Positions 26,101-33,585 of a DNA stretch of 48,728 nucleotides are shown piece by piece. Location of the stretch: the NCBI GenBank assembly GCA_910578835.1, contig CAJTSK010000021.1, forward strand, positions 1-48,728. Reading direction: 5' to 3'. Source of the DNA: an uncultured Muribaculum sp. (GTDB lineage Bacteria; Bacteroidota; Bacteroidia; Bacteroidales; Muribaculaceae). Numbering within the stretch: the stretch's first letter is position 1; each line of letters starts with the position of its first letter. A model generated the notes under the pieces. That model did no database searches. It was not told the DNA's origin and saw nothing but the letters and a program-made list of their open reading frames with translations. The translations under genes and the position numbers were made by a program.

Positions 26101-29016
26101 ATGAAAGTGTTTAAAAACCTTGCCATGAGCACATTACTGCTCCCGGCTGCAATGTCATTGCACGGAGCCACATTTGTGGGCGACCGCACTGACTTCCGTG
26201 ATGAAACCATTTACTTCGCCATGACAACACGATTTTATGATGGCGACCCCGGCAACAATACCTATTGCTGGGATGGAGTGCTCAATGTCAACGACCCGGA
26301 ATGGCGCGGCGACTTCAAGGGACTCATCGAGAAGCTCGACTACATCAAGGCGCTCGGTTTTACCGCCGTGTGGATTACTCCGGTTGTTGAAAATGCCTCA
26401 GGTCTCGACTATCATGGCTATCATGCCGTGAATTTCAGCAAAGTCGACCCGCGCTATGAGAGCGGCGACTGCAAGTTTCAAGACCTGATTGACGCTGTAC
26501 ATGCACGTGGCATGAAGCTGATACTCGACATCGTGCTCCAGCATACCGGCAATTTCGGCGAGGAACACCTCTGCCCGATGTTTACACGCGATTACACCCA
26601 GCCGCTTGACAATATCAACAAGTCGATGAAGCTTCATGACAATACCCGTCTGCCGGCAAACTACAATTCACTTCCCGCCAACCAGCAGTATGGCACACGC
26701 CTCGCGCTGATGAAAAATACCGACGGCAAAAACCATGACGTGAACAACTACTGGCATCACTACGCCCACTTCGGCTGGGACGACCCTTCGCGCTGGTGGG
26801 GGCAGATTGCAGGCGACTGCGTTGACCTCAACACTGAAAATGCTTATGTGACCAACTATCTTGTCGACTGCTACACCAAGTTTATCGAGATGGGAGTCGA
26901 CGGATTTCGCATAGATACCGCCGGACATATCTCAAGGCTTACGTTTAACAAGATGTTTATCCCTCAGCTGGCGGCTGCCGCAGAGAAGCACAAGGATAAG
27001 CGCGGCGGCACACCGTTTTTCATGTATGGTGAGGTGTGTGCACGCTCCGAAGAGGTAATCTACCGTGGCGAAAATTACAACTGCTCTCCATGCTACTACA
27101 CATGGAAAGAAAACCGCGACTACGCATGGGACATGGATGAGCATTCATGGGACAATATCGTGGTGATGGAGGGCGAAAAAGGTAATCACACCAATGCCAA
27201 CTCGGTCAATAAGCAGGCTGAGGATGACCTCGGACACTCGGCATCGATACTCCGCAAGTCAAACAATGCGTGGCTTGACGGCAACGAATATCACGCGCCC
27301 GACCATTCCCAGCACTCGGGGCTGAATGTAATCGACTTCCCCATGCACTGGCGCTTCAGCAACGCGCAAAATGCGTTTGGCGCTCACGGCGAGGACAATC
27401 TCTATAACGACGCCACTTACAATGTGGTGTATGTGGACTCCCACGACTATGCGCCCAACGGGGCCGACGGACAGCGCTTTATCGGCGACCGCGCCACATG
27501 GGCAGAAAATCTGTCGCTTATGTTTACCTTCCGCGGCATCCCCTGTATCTATTACGGCTCGGAAATCGAGTTCCGCAAGGGTTGTCCGATCGACAAGGGT
27601 GCCGTGCTCGCGCTAAATGAGTCGGGACGCGCATATTTCGGAGGATATGTCGAGGGTGATGTCAATGTTACCGACTTTGCCGAATACACCGGTGCCACAG
27701 GCAATCTCGCCGCGACACTGAGCCACCCGCTTGCCTCTCACATCCAGCGTCTCAACAAGATACGCGCCGCCGTGCCCGCGCTACGCAAGGGTCAGTACAG
27801 CACCCAGGGCTGCAGTGGCGCGCTCGCATTCAAGCGCCGCTACACCGATGCGTCGACCGACTCTTATGTGCTTGTCACCATCAGCGGAAACGCCACATTC
27901 ACCGGAGTTCCCAACGGGACATATACCGACGTAGTTACAGGCGACACGAAGACCGTGACCGACGGCAAATTGACAGCAACTTGCTCCGGCAAGGGCAACT
28001 TGCGCGCCTATGTGCTCACCACGGACAAGACCAAGGCTCCGGGAAAAGTGGGCGACGAGGGTGCATATCTATACGCCTCCGCCCCGGCAGCTCCGGCGAC
28101 AAAGCCATATGACGGCAATCAGGAACCTCTCGACACCACCACAAAGCGCGACAACGGCACATCCATCGACCCTGAGCCTGAAACTCCCGTCGAGCCGTCG
28201 ATGAAAGAGGGCGAGCAAGCAGCGTTTTTTGAAAATACCGGAGGCTGGGGAGGCACCGTTAATGCCTATGTATGGAGCGCATCGGGCTGTATCACTTCAG
28301 CATGGCCCGGCGAAAGCTGCACCTACCTCGGCAACAATATATGGAAGTGGGAATACAGCGGCGACATGCGCATACCTGAGGATGCCGGCATAATCTTCAA
28401 CAACGGGTCGGCGCAGACGGCTGATTTCACATGGGTCAACGGCGGTCTCTACACTCTCGACGGATACAGCCGCACCATCGAAGGCGCGGGCGAGATTCCC
28501 GATACCCCCGATACTCCTGAGCCTGAGGACACCAAGTGGACTATCTATTTCCGCGGTGACAACGGATGGAACCCGGTATATGCCTACGTATGGGACCGCG
28601 GCGACAATGACCGGCAGATTCTCGGCGCATGGCCCGGCTCAACGATGAGCATGACCACACTCAACAACATGCCGGTATGGTCCATCTCATTCACAGCAAC
28701 ACCCAAAAGCCCGATGGTGATATTTAACAATGGTAATGGAGGAAACGGCAACCAGACAGCCGACCTCGTGCTTGTAAACAACGCCGTGTACGGCGCCGAC
28801 GGCACAACATCGATTACCGCTGTCACGGCAGAAGATTCCCTTAATGCCTACGCTTCGGGCGGTAACCTTATCATCGAGTCATGTCGCGACCGCTCTGTCG
28901 CAATCTATGCTGCCGACGGCACAGTGCGCATCGTCAACGTGGCAGAGGGCGTAAATGTGATAGACACCCTACCCCACGGCTTCTATATCGTGGCGGGAAA
29001 GAAGATTATACTGTAA
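26101..29016 (+). CDS. Alpha-amylase family (GH13) enzyme with two CBM26-like domains
   Basis: This exported 971-residue enzyme is expected to cleave alpha-1,4-glucans. After a signal peptide (about 1-22) comes the (beta/alpha)8 barrel with the GH13 residues: nucleophile Asp272 in GFRIDTAGH, acid/base Glu311 in FMYGEVCA, and stabiliser Asp449 in YVDSHDYAPN. A beta-sandwich C domain (about 575-650) follows. Then come two repeats resembling starch-binding module CBM26 (about 708-790 and 818-900), each with an AYVW...AWPG...IIFNNG/VIFNNG pattern and separated by P/E/T-rich linkers. The final segment (IYAADGTVRI...GFYIVAGKKIIL) matches the C-terminal sorting-like tail. It has its own promoter, so it may not be co-regulated with the pectin genes. 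Confidence 0.9.
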   Translation: MKVFKNLAMSTLLLPAAMSLHGATFVGDRTDFRDETIYFAMTTRFYDGDPGNNTYCWDGVLNVNDPEWRGDFKGLIEKLDYIKALGFTAVWITPVVENASGLDYHGYHAVNFSKVDPRYESGDCKFQDLIDAVHARGMKLILDIVLQHTGNFGEEHLCPMFTRDYTQPLDNINKSMKLHDNTRLPANYNSLPANQQYGTRLALMKNTDGKNHDVNNYWHHYAHFGWDDPSRWWGQIAGDCVDLNTENAYVTNYLVDCYTKFIEMGVDGFRIDTAGHISRLTFNKMFIPQLAAAAEKHKDKRGGTPFFMYGEVCARSEEVIYRGENYNCSPCYYTWKENRDYAWDMDEHSWDNIVVMEGEKGNHTNANSVNKQAEDDLGHSASILRKSNNAWLDGNEYHAPDHSQHSGLNVIDFPMHWRFSNAQNAFGAHGEDNLYNDATYNVVYVDSHDYAPNGADGQRFIGDRATWAENLSLMFTFRGIPCIYYGSEIEFRKGCPIDKGAVLALNESGRAYFGGYVEGDVNVTDFAEYTGATGNLAATLSHPLASHIQRLNKIRAAVPALRKGQYSTQGCSGALAFKRRYTDASTDSYVLVTISGNATFTGVPNGTYTDVVTGDTKTVTDGKLTATCSGKGNLRAYVLTTDKTKAPGKVGDEGAYLYASAPAAPATKPYDGNQEPLDTTTKRDNGTSIDPEPETPVEPSMKEGEQAAFFENTGGWGGTVNAYVWSASGCITSAWPGESCTYLGNNIWKWEYSGDMRIPEDAGIIFNNGSAQTADFTWVNGGLYTLDGYSRTIEGAGEIPDTPDTPEPEDTKWTIYFRGDNGWNPVYAYVWDRGDNDRQILGAWPGSTMSMTTLNNMPVWSISFTATPKSPMVIFNNGNGGNGNQTADLVLVNNAVYGADGTTSITAVTAEDSLNAYASGGNLIIESCRDRSVAIYAADGTVRIVNVAEGVNVIDTLPHGFYIVAGKKIIL

Positions 29017-29070
29017 CACGCTGTTGGATTGCCTCAGGCTTTATGCCTGTTGGTAATTAGCTGCGAAATG

Positions 29071-29138
29071 ATTAACTTTGCATTATTAGGAGACACCTGC
29101 AACGCGCGGGACTCCTGACAGTGCAAAGTTAATTTTTT
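29071..29138 (+). terminator. Long hairpin with T-run between GH13 and dipeptidase
   Basis: ATTAACTTTGCA (29071-29082) pairs perfectly with TGCAAAGTTAAT (29122-29133), with an inner AGGAG/CTCCT stem and a run of six T (29133-29138). Each arm contains TAACTTTG, a -7 promoter match (rightward at 29073-29080). It may terminate GH13 transcription while also holding the promoter of the dipeptidase/queF/queC genes. Confidence 0.6.
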
Positions 29139-29152
29139 AAGTGACTTATGAT

Positions 29153-30796
29153 ATGACCAAACGATTCTCCCTTTCTGCTGCCGCCCTGCTATACTTGGCA
29201 GGATCAGCGCTTGCATGCACAAGCCTTATAGCTACCCCCGGTGCAACCGCCGATAACAGTGTCATCATCACATATGCCGCCGACTCCCACAATCTTTACG
29301 GAGAGCTATACTCTTCGCCCGCGAAAGACTATCCCAAAGGAGCCATGCGCAAAGTGCATGACTGGGACACCGGCAGATACCTCGGTGAAATACCGCAGGT
29401 GAGCCACACCTATGCCACAATCGGCAATATGAACGAGCACGGACTTGCCATAAGCGAGAGCACATGGGGAGGCAGGGAGGAACTTGCCGACACCACCGGA
29501 ATCATCGACTACGGCTCGCTGATATACATAACCCTCGAACGCGCCAAGACAGCGCGTGAGGCAATAGACGTGATGACAAGCCTCGTCAACGAGTTTGGCT
29601 ACGCCAGCGAGGGTGAGTCATTTTCCATAGCCGACGGCAAGGAGGCGTGGATCATGGAGCTTATCGGGAAAGGCGGCAAGGAGAAAGGCGCTGTGTGGGT
29701 GGCGCGACGCATTCCCGACGGCATGATTTCCGGGCACGCCAATCATCCGCGTATCCACAAATTTCCCCTGAATGACCCTGAGACACTTTATTCGCCTGAC
29801 GTAATCGACTTTGCCCGCAAACAGGGATATTACGAGGGTAAAGATGAAGATTTCGACTTCTCACGCACCTATGCTATCACTGATTTCGGCGCTCTTCGCG
29901 GCTGTGATGCACGTGTGTGGTCATTTTTCAACAACCACGCGGCGGGAATGGACAAGTATCTCCCGTGGATTATGAACGGAGAGGAAGATGTCATGCCGCT
30001 ATGGGTGAAGCCCGACAGTGTGTTGACTGTGCGCGACATGCAGTGGGCAATGCGCGACCATTTTGAGGACACCCCGTTTGACATGACCAAAGATGTCGGC
30101 GCAGGACCATTCAAGGTGCCTTACCGCTGGCGCCCCATGACCTTCACTGTTGACAGCGTGGAATACACCCATGAGCGTGCTATCGCCACCCAGCAGACAG
30201 GCTTTACATTTGTAGCACAGCTGCGCGACAGTGTGCCTGAGCCTATGAAAGGTGTACTTTGGTTTGGCGTCGACGACACCAACACCTGCGTCTATGTGCC
30301 GGTCTACAGTTGCGTCACCACAGTGCCTCACTGCTATGCCCATGGCAATGGCGACATGCTTACCCTGTCATGGGATGCGGCATTCTGGGTACACAATTAT
30401 GTGGCAAACCAGGCTTACAACCGCTATTCACAGATGATACCCGACATACGCCGAGTGCAAAACGGGCTTGAAGACTCCATCGCTGCAGCCGTAGCCGCCA
30501 CCGAGGCAGAAATTGCATCGTTGCCACGCAAGCAGCAGCTAAAGAAACTACGGGAGCTCACCGACTACTGGGCAAATCACTCTACACGCGAGTTCAAGAA
30601 GCTTGGCGACTACCTGTTGGTGAAATATCTTGACGGCAATATCAAGCGTGAGACAGAGCCGGGTGTATTCATGCGCACACCGGAAGGCATGTGTGCCTAT
30701 CCGGAGTTTGGCGGATATTCCGACGAGTATTTCCGCTCCGTAGTAAAAGATGCCGGCGACCGCCTGAAAGTAACCCAACCGACATTCTCCAAATAA
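29153..30796 (+). CDS. Secreted C69-family dipeptidase (PepD-like)
   Basis: This is an N-terminal nucleophile hydrolase of peptidase family C69, expected to cleave dipeptides in the periplasm. The longest frame begins at GTG 29141; I choose ATG 29153 because it gives the signal peptide MTKRFSLSAAALLYLAGSALA. Cleavage of that signal would expose the catalytic Cys22 (CTSLIATPGAT) as the new N-terminus. The segments GNMNEHGLAISESTWGGRE and FSIADGKEAWIMELIGKGG are typical of the family, and the length (547) is normal for the Bacteroidetes members. It is followed after 19 bases by queF, so the three genes may be co-transcribed, although no functional link is obvious. Confidence 0.9.
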   Translation: MTKRFSLSAAALLYLAGSALACTSLIATPGATADNSVIITYAADSHNLYGELYSSPAKDYPKGAMRKVHDWDTGRYLGEIPQVSHTYATIGNMNEHGLAISESTWGGREELADTTGIIDYGSLIYITLERAKTAREAIDVMTSLVNEFGYASEGESFSIADGKEAWIMELIGKGGKEKGAVWVARRIPDGMISGHANHPRIHKFPLNDPETLYSPDVIDFARKQGYYEGKDEDFDFSRTYAITDFGALRGCDARVWSFFNNHAAGMDKYLPWIMNGEEDVMPLWVKPDSVLTVRDMQWAMRDHFEDTPFDMTKDVGAGPFKVPYRWRPMTFTVDSVEYTHERAIATQQTGFTFVAQLRDSVPEPMKGVLWFGVDDTNTCVYVPVYSCVTTVPHCYAHGNGDMLTLSWDAAFWVHNYVANQAYNRYSQMIPDIRRVQNGLEDSIAAAVAATEAEIASLPRKQQLKKLRELTDYWANHSTREFKKLGDYLLVKYLDGNIKRETEPGVFMRTPEGMCAYPEFGGYSDEYFRSVVKDAGDRLKVTQPTFSK

Positions 30797-30815
30797 CAAG
30801 TCACAATCTATCTAT

Positions 30816-31289
30816 ATGTCACGTACATCAGAAGAGATGCCGGGAGTCACACTTCTCGGCAACCAAGCAACAAAATATCCCGACCGATATGCCCCGGAGG
30901 TGCTTGAGACCTTTGACAACAAGCATCCCGGCAATGAATATCTCGTCACCTTCACCTGCCCCGAGTTCACGTCACTGTGTCCTAAGACCGGGCAGCCCGA
31001 TTTCGCCAAGATAATCATAAACTATATCCCGCGCGAAAAGATGGTCGAGAGCAAGAGCCTAAAGCTGTATCTCTTCAGCTTCCGCAATCACGGAGATTTT
31101 CATGAAGACTGCATCAACATAATCATGAAAGACCTCGTGGCGCTCATGGACCCGCGCTATCTTGAAGTGACCGGCATTTTCACCCCGCGCGGAGGCATAG
31201 CCATCTATCCCTTTGCCAACTACGGCGACGCCGACCATCAGGATATGGTCAAAGCCCGTATGATGGCATCATTCCGCAATGATTTCTGA
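30816..31289 (+). CDS. queF: NADPH-dependent 7-cyano-7-deazaguanine reductase
   Basis: QueF reduces preQ0 to preQ1 in the cytoplasm, a step in making the modified tRNA base queuosine. The 157-residue protein is the short unimodular type of the tunnelling-fold family. It has the thioimide-forming Cys55 in FTSLCPKTGQPDF, Asp62 nearby, the QueF motif VESKSLKLYLFSFRNHGDFHED (about 77-98) and the His-Glu pair at 96-97. It lies 19 bases after the dipeptidase gene and 21 bases before queC. Confidence 0.96.
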   Translation: MSRTSEEMPGVTLLGNQATKYPDRYAPEVLETFDNKHPGNEYLVTFTCPEFTSLCPKTGQPDFAKIIINYIPREKMVESKSLKLYLFSFRNHGDFHEDCINIIMKDLVALMDPRYLEVTGIFTPRGGIAIYPFANYGDADHQDMVKARMMASFRNDF

Positions 31290-31310
31290 CCCCGTAACCT
31301 GTCAGGTAAT

Positions 31311-31979
31311 ATGACTACTATGCAGAAAGATACGCTTATGGTGCTCTCCGGAGGCATGGACTCCACCACCATGCTCCATGAATACGCCTCGTCAATCGCG
31401 CTCGCCGTGACCTTTCACTACGGCTCCAATCATAACGAAAGGGAAGCCGCATGTGCAAGACTGCACTGCTCTCAGCTCGGCATAGAGCTGATAGAAATCA
31501 ACCTCGCATTTATGGCGCAATACTTTGAAAGTTCGCTACTTAGCGGTGCCGATGCAATCCCTGAGGGACATTACACCGACGAAAACATGAAATCGACCGT
31601 CGTGCCCTTCCGCAACGGCATAATGCTCGCGATAGCTGCCGGGCTTGCTGAAAGCCGCAACCTCAAGGCGGTGATGATTGCCAACCACGCCGGCGACCAC
31701 GCCATCTACCCCGACTGCCGCGAGAGCTTCGTAAAGGCATTTGGCGCGGCGATACACGAAGGCACATATGAGCACATCGAGTTACGTGCCCCCTACACCA
31801 ACCTCACCAAGGGCGAGATAGCAAGCCACGGCAAGCAGCTCGGCATAGACTATGCGACCACATATTCTTGCTACAAGGGCGGCGAGAAGCATTGCGGGAA
31901 GTGCGGCACCTGCGTGGAGCGTCGCGAGGCACTTGCCGAAGCTGGAATCATCGACACGACCCAATACGAGTCACTGTAA
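31311..31979 (+). CDS. queC: 7-cyano-7-deazaguanine synthase
   Basis: QueC converts 7-carboxy-7-deazaguanine to preQ0 with ATP and ammonia, the step before QueF. The 222 residues show the PP-loop ATP-binding motif LSGGMDSTT (about 12-20), the FRNGIML segment, and four zinc-binding cysteines (Cys187, 195, 198 and 201 in SCYKGGEKHCGKCGTC). An in-frame ATG at 31320 is an alternative start. Its last 9 bases overlap the 3' end of the convergent gene at 31971-32885. No preQ1 riboswitch could be recognised upstream of the operon. Confidence 0.96.
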   Translation: MTTMQKDTLMVLSGGMDSTTMLHEYASSIALAVTFHYGSNHNEREAACARLHCSQLGIELIEINLAFMAQYFESSLLSGADAIPEGHYTDENMKSTVVPFRNGIMLAIAAGLAESRNLKAVMIANHAGDHAIYPDCRESFVKAFGAAIHEGTYEHIELRAPYTNLTKGEIASHGKQLGIDYATTYSCYKGGEKHCGKCGTCVERREALAEAGIIDTTQYESL

Positions 31980-32885
31980 CAGCCTGTCGGGACTAACGTC
32001 TTTCGCCTTCACTATGCCATCGGAGCCTACCAGATAAAGTGTAGGCAACCGGCGTATGGAGTAAAGTTCCTGCTCCTCGACAGGATTTCCGGGAGTGTAT
32101 GCCGACACCCACCAACCGGGAATCAGGCGCCTCACCTCAGGGAGCATTGACTCATCGCCCTCAAAGTATACAGCAACCACCCTTAGCTCCCCGCTCTCGA
32201 CACGCGCCTTCAACGCCTGCGAGCTTCCGAGCATATCTATAACCTCGATACAGTGGTCACACTCGGCATCATAAAACATCACAAGGGTCTCGTCGGCTCC
32301 GCTGATGAGTTCTCTGAGGGTCGAGCTGTCACCTGACAGCATAGTCAGAGGAAAGTCGGCGGCAAGCGTACCACGCCGATTCTTTTTCGCCTCATCAAGC
32401 TGATACTCGTAGCGGGAGAGCAATGTCTCATCAATACAATTGTCGGCAAGCACGGCATCAAGCACCGTTATATAAGCCTCTTCGTCAAACATCGGCGATT
32501 CAGGCTCATAAAGATAGCGGTCGGCGAGATTCAGTATCTGCTTATAAGCATCCGTATTATACTTCGCAGCGTCAAAAAGGCGACCAAACGCCTCCTCAAG
32601 CGCAGCAGGCGATGATGCATACGGAATCAGACTCGCAAAATTGACAAATGTCTGCTCCATCCAGCGCGCGTCATTGACAGCAGTGGTGTCGCTCCAGTCC
32701 ATTGCATCCCAGAAATGGAGCAATATATAATCAGCCCTTTCGGCAGGAGTGCGCAACGAGTCAGGCACAGCCGGCAGCGCAAGTTCATTCGTTCCTGCCG
32801 CCCCGTCAGCACCCACGGCTAAAAGCGGGGTCGCCGACAGCAACATTGCCGTCGCCACGGTCTTCAGTATATTACAAATCTTCAT
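31971..32885 (-). CDS. Exported thioredoxin-fold protein (DUF5106-like)
   Basis: This 304-residue protein has a signal peptide (about 1-26), a helical N-terminal region (about 45-175) resembling the Bacteroidetes DUF5106 family, and a thioredoxin-like C-terminal domain with a CDHC redox motif (Cys209, Cys212). A cis-proline segment RLPTLYLV lies near 280. It probably works in the periplasm as a thiol oxidoreductase or reductase partner. It is convergent with queC and overlaps its end by 9 bases, with no terminator between them. Confidence 0.82.
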   Translation of the reverse strand: MKICNILKTVATAMLLSATPLLAVGADGAAGTNELALPAVPDSLRTPAERADYILLHFWDAMDWSDTTAVNDARWMEQTFVNFASLIPYASSPAALEEAFGRLFDAAKYNTDAYKQILNLADRYLYEPESPMFDEEAYITVLDAVLADNCIDETLLSRYEYQLDEAKKNRRGTLAADFPLTMLSGDSSTLRELISGADETLVMFYDAECDHCIEVIDMLGSSQALKARVESGELRVVAVYFEGDESMLPEVRRLIPGWWVSAYTPGNPVEEQELYSIRRLPTLYLVGSDGIVKAKDVSPDRLLQ

Positions 32886-32941
32886 ATATCAACCCGATTT
32901 CGATTAAGGGAAAAGCCTCTCCCCTATGAAAATAACAAACA

Positions 32942-32972
32942 ATATCCACAAATTTAGAAAAATTTATCCACA
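32942..32972 (+). promoter_or_regulatory. Two DnaA-box-like sequences
   Basis: TTATCCACA (32964-32972) matches the DnaA box consensus exactly, and ATATCCACA (32942-32950) differs at one position. They lie 22 bases apart (start to start) in an A/T-rich stretch upstream of the tRNA promoter. There is no dnaA or dnaN nearby, so this is not clearly an origin. Confidence 0.4.
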
Positions 32973-32998
32973 TGCTTGCATGTAATTCAAAAAAACGC

Positions 32999-33006
32999 TA
33001 TCTTTG
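32999..33006 (+). promoter_or_regulatory. tRNA promoter, -7 element
   Basis: TATCTTTG matches TAnnTTTG and lies 12 bases before the tRNA 5' end. A weak -33-like CTTG lies 20 bases upstream (32975-32978). Confidence 0.7.
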
Positions 33007-33018
33007 CACTCACAATTC

Positions 33019-33092
33019 GGTCCCATAGCTCAGTTGGTTAGAGCACCTGACTCATAATCAGGGAGTCCTAGGTTCAAGCCCTAGTGGGACCA
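33019..33092 (+). tRNA. tRNA with anticodon CAU (Met elongator or lysidine Ile2)
   Basis: The 74-base cloverleaf has a paired 7-bp acceptor stem (GGTCCCA with TGGGACC), D-loop AGTTGGTTA, anticodon loop CTCATAA (anticodon CAU) and T-loop GGTTCAAGCC, with discriminator A. The paired first base and the anticodon stem CCTGA/TCAGG, which lacks three G-C pairs, exclude initiator tRNA. CAU then means elongator Met or, after TilS modification, Ile(AUA); I cannot decide between them. CCA is not encoded. An integrase gene lies about 490 bases downstream, so the 3' end is a candidate attachment site. Confidence 0.95.
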
Positions 33093-33115
33093 CTTAAACA
33101 ACATTCAGAAGCATT

Positions 33116-33155
33116 CAAAGCCTTGATAATCAGTGTTATCAAGGCTTTGTTGTGT
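33116..33155 (+). terminator. Terminator hairpin after the tRNA
   Basis: CAAAGCCTTGATAA (33116-33129) pairs with TTATCAAGGCTTTG (33136-33149), a perfect 14-bp stem, followed by a T/G-rich tail. An outer partial pairing joins 33093-33102 and 33149-33160. Confidence 0.75.
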
Positions 33156-33315
33156 TTAAGGGTTCAATATATCGCGGAAGAATGATGAAAGATGTGGGTG
33201 TGCCATCCGTGACCGACCTTCCCCAAAGGCTTCTCCTCAGTCACTTTGGCTGAAAATAATTTTCAATTCATTATTTTTCAACATTTTGCATCACGTTTTA
33301 TCATTCCTCATTGCC

Positions 33316-33323
33316 TAACTTTG
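33316..33323 (+). promoter_or_regulatory. Candidate -7 element upstream of the integrase
   Basis: TAACTTTG matches the -7 consensus. The nearest upstream TTTG is 27 bases away, too far for an ideal -33. It would give a long leader of about 255 bases, which includes the GGGTCACT repeats. Confidence 0.35.
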
Positions 33324-33423
33324 CACAATATCAAAAGTATGGTCGTCGGAATTTTCATGTTGAAATCTTTATGAAAAACGTTCTTGATTGTAATTAGTCA
33401 ATTTATCGTTGAGTGTCCATGAC

Positions 33424-33480
33424 GTGACCCTGACAGCTTATGGCTACCGGGTCACTCGAAGCCGTAAAAAACGGGTCACT
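33424..33480. repeat. GGGTCACT repeats upstream of the integrase
   Basis: GGGTCACT occurs at 33449-33456 and 33473-33480, exactly 24 bases apart, and its inverse GTGACCC lies at 33424-33430. Spaced repeats of this kind beside a tyrosine recombinase gene fit arm-type integrase or excisionase binding sites. I see no gene in 33161-33585. Confidence 0.5.
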
Positions 33481-33585
33481 TATACATAGATAACATGCTG
33501 ACTATTCGTACAATACAAGACATTAACCATTCTGATTTGCAACCTTGATTTTCGATGATTTAACCCTCTTAAACAACGAAAGGCA

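Noticed and set aside
29017..29152. preQ1 riboswitch for the queuosine genes
   Set aside because: The leader holds only the long hairpin. No short preQ1-I stem with the A-rich tail or type II/III core could be recognised, and the first gene is a dipeptidase.
32811..32821. REP-like ACCCACGGCTA inside the thioredoxin-like gene
   Set aside because: Only 11 bases match one end of the REP unit, and the region codes for the signal-peptide junction of a normal protein, so chance similarity is the simpler explanation.
33019..33092. Initiator tRNA (fMet) for the CAU tRNA
   Set aside because: Bacterial initiators have an unpaired first acceptor base and three G-C pairs in the anticodon stem. Here the acceptor is fully paired and the stem is CCTGA/TCAGG.
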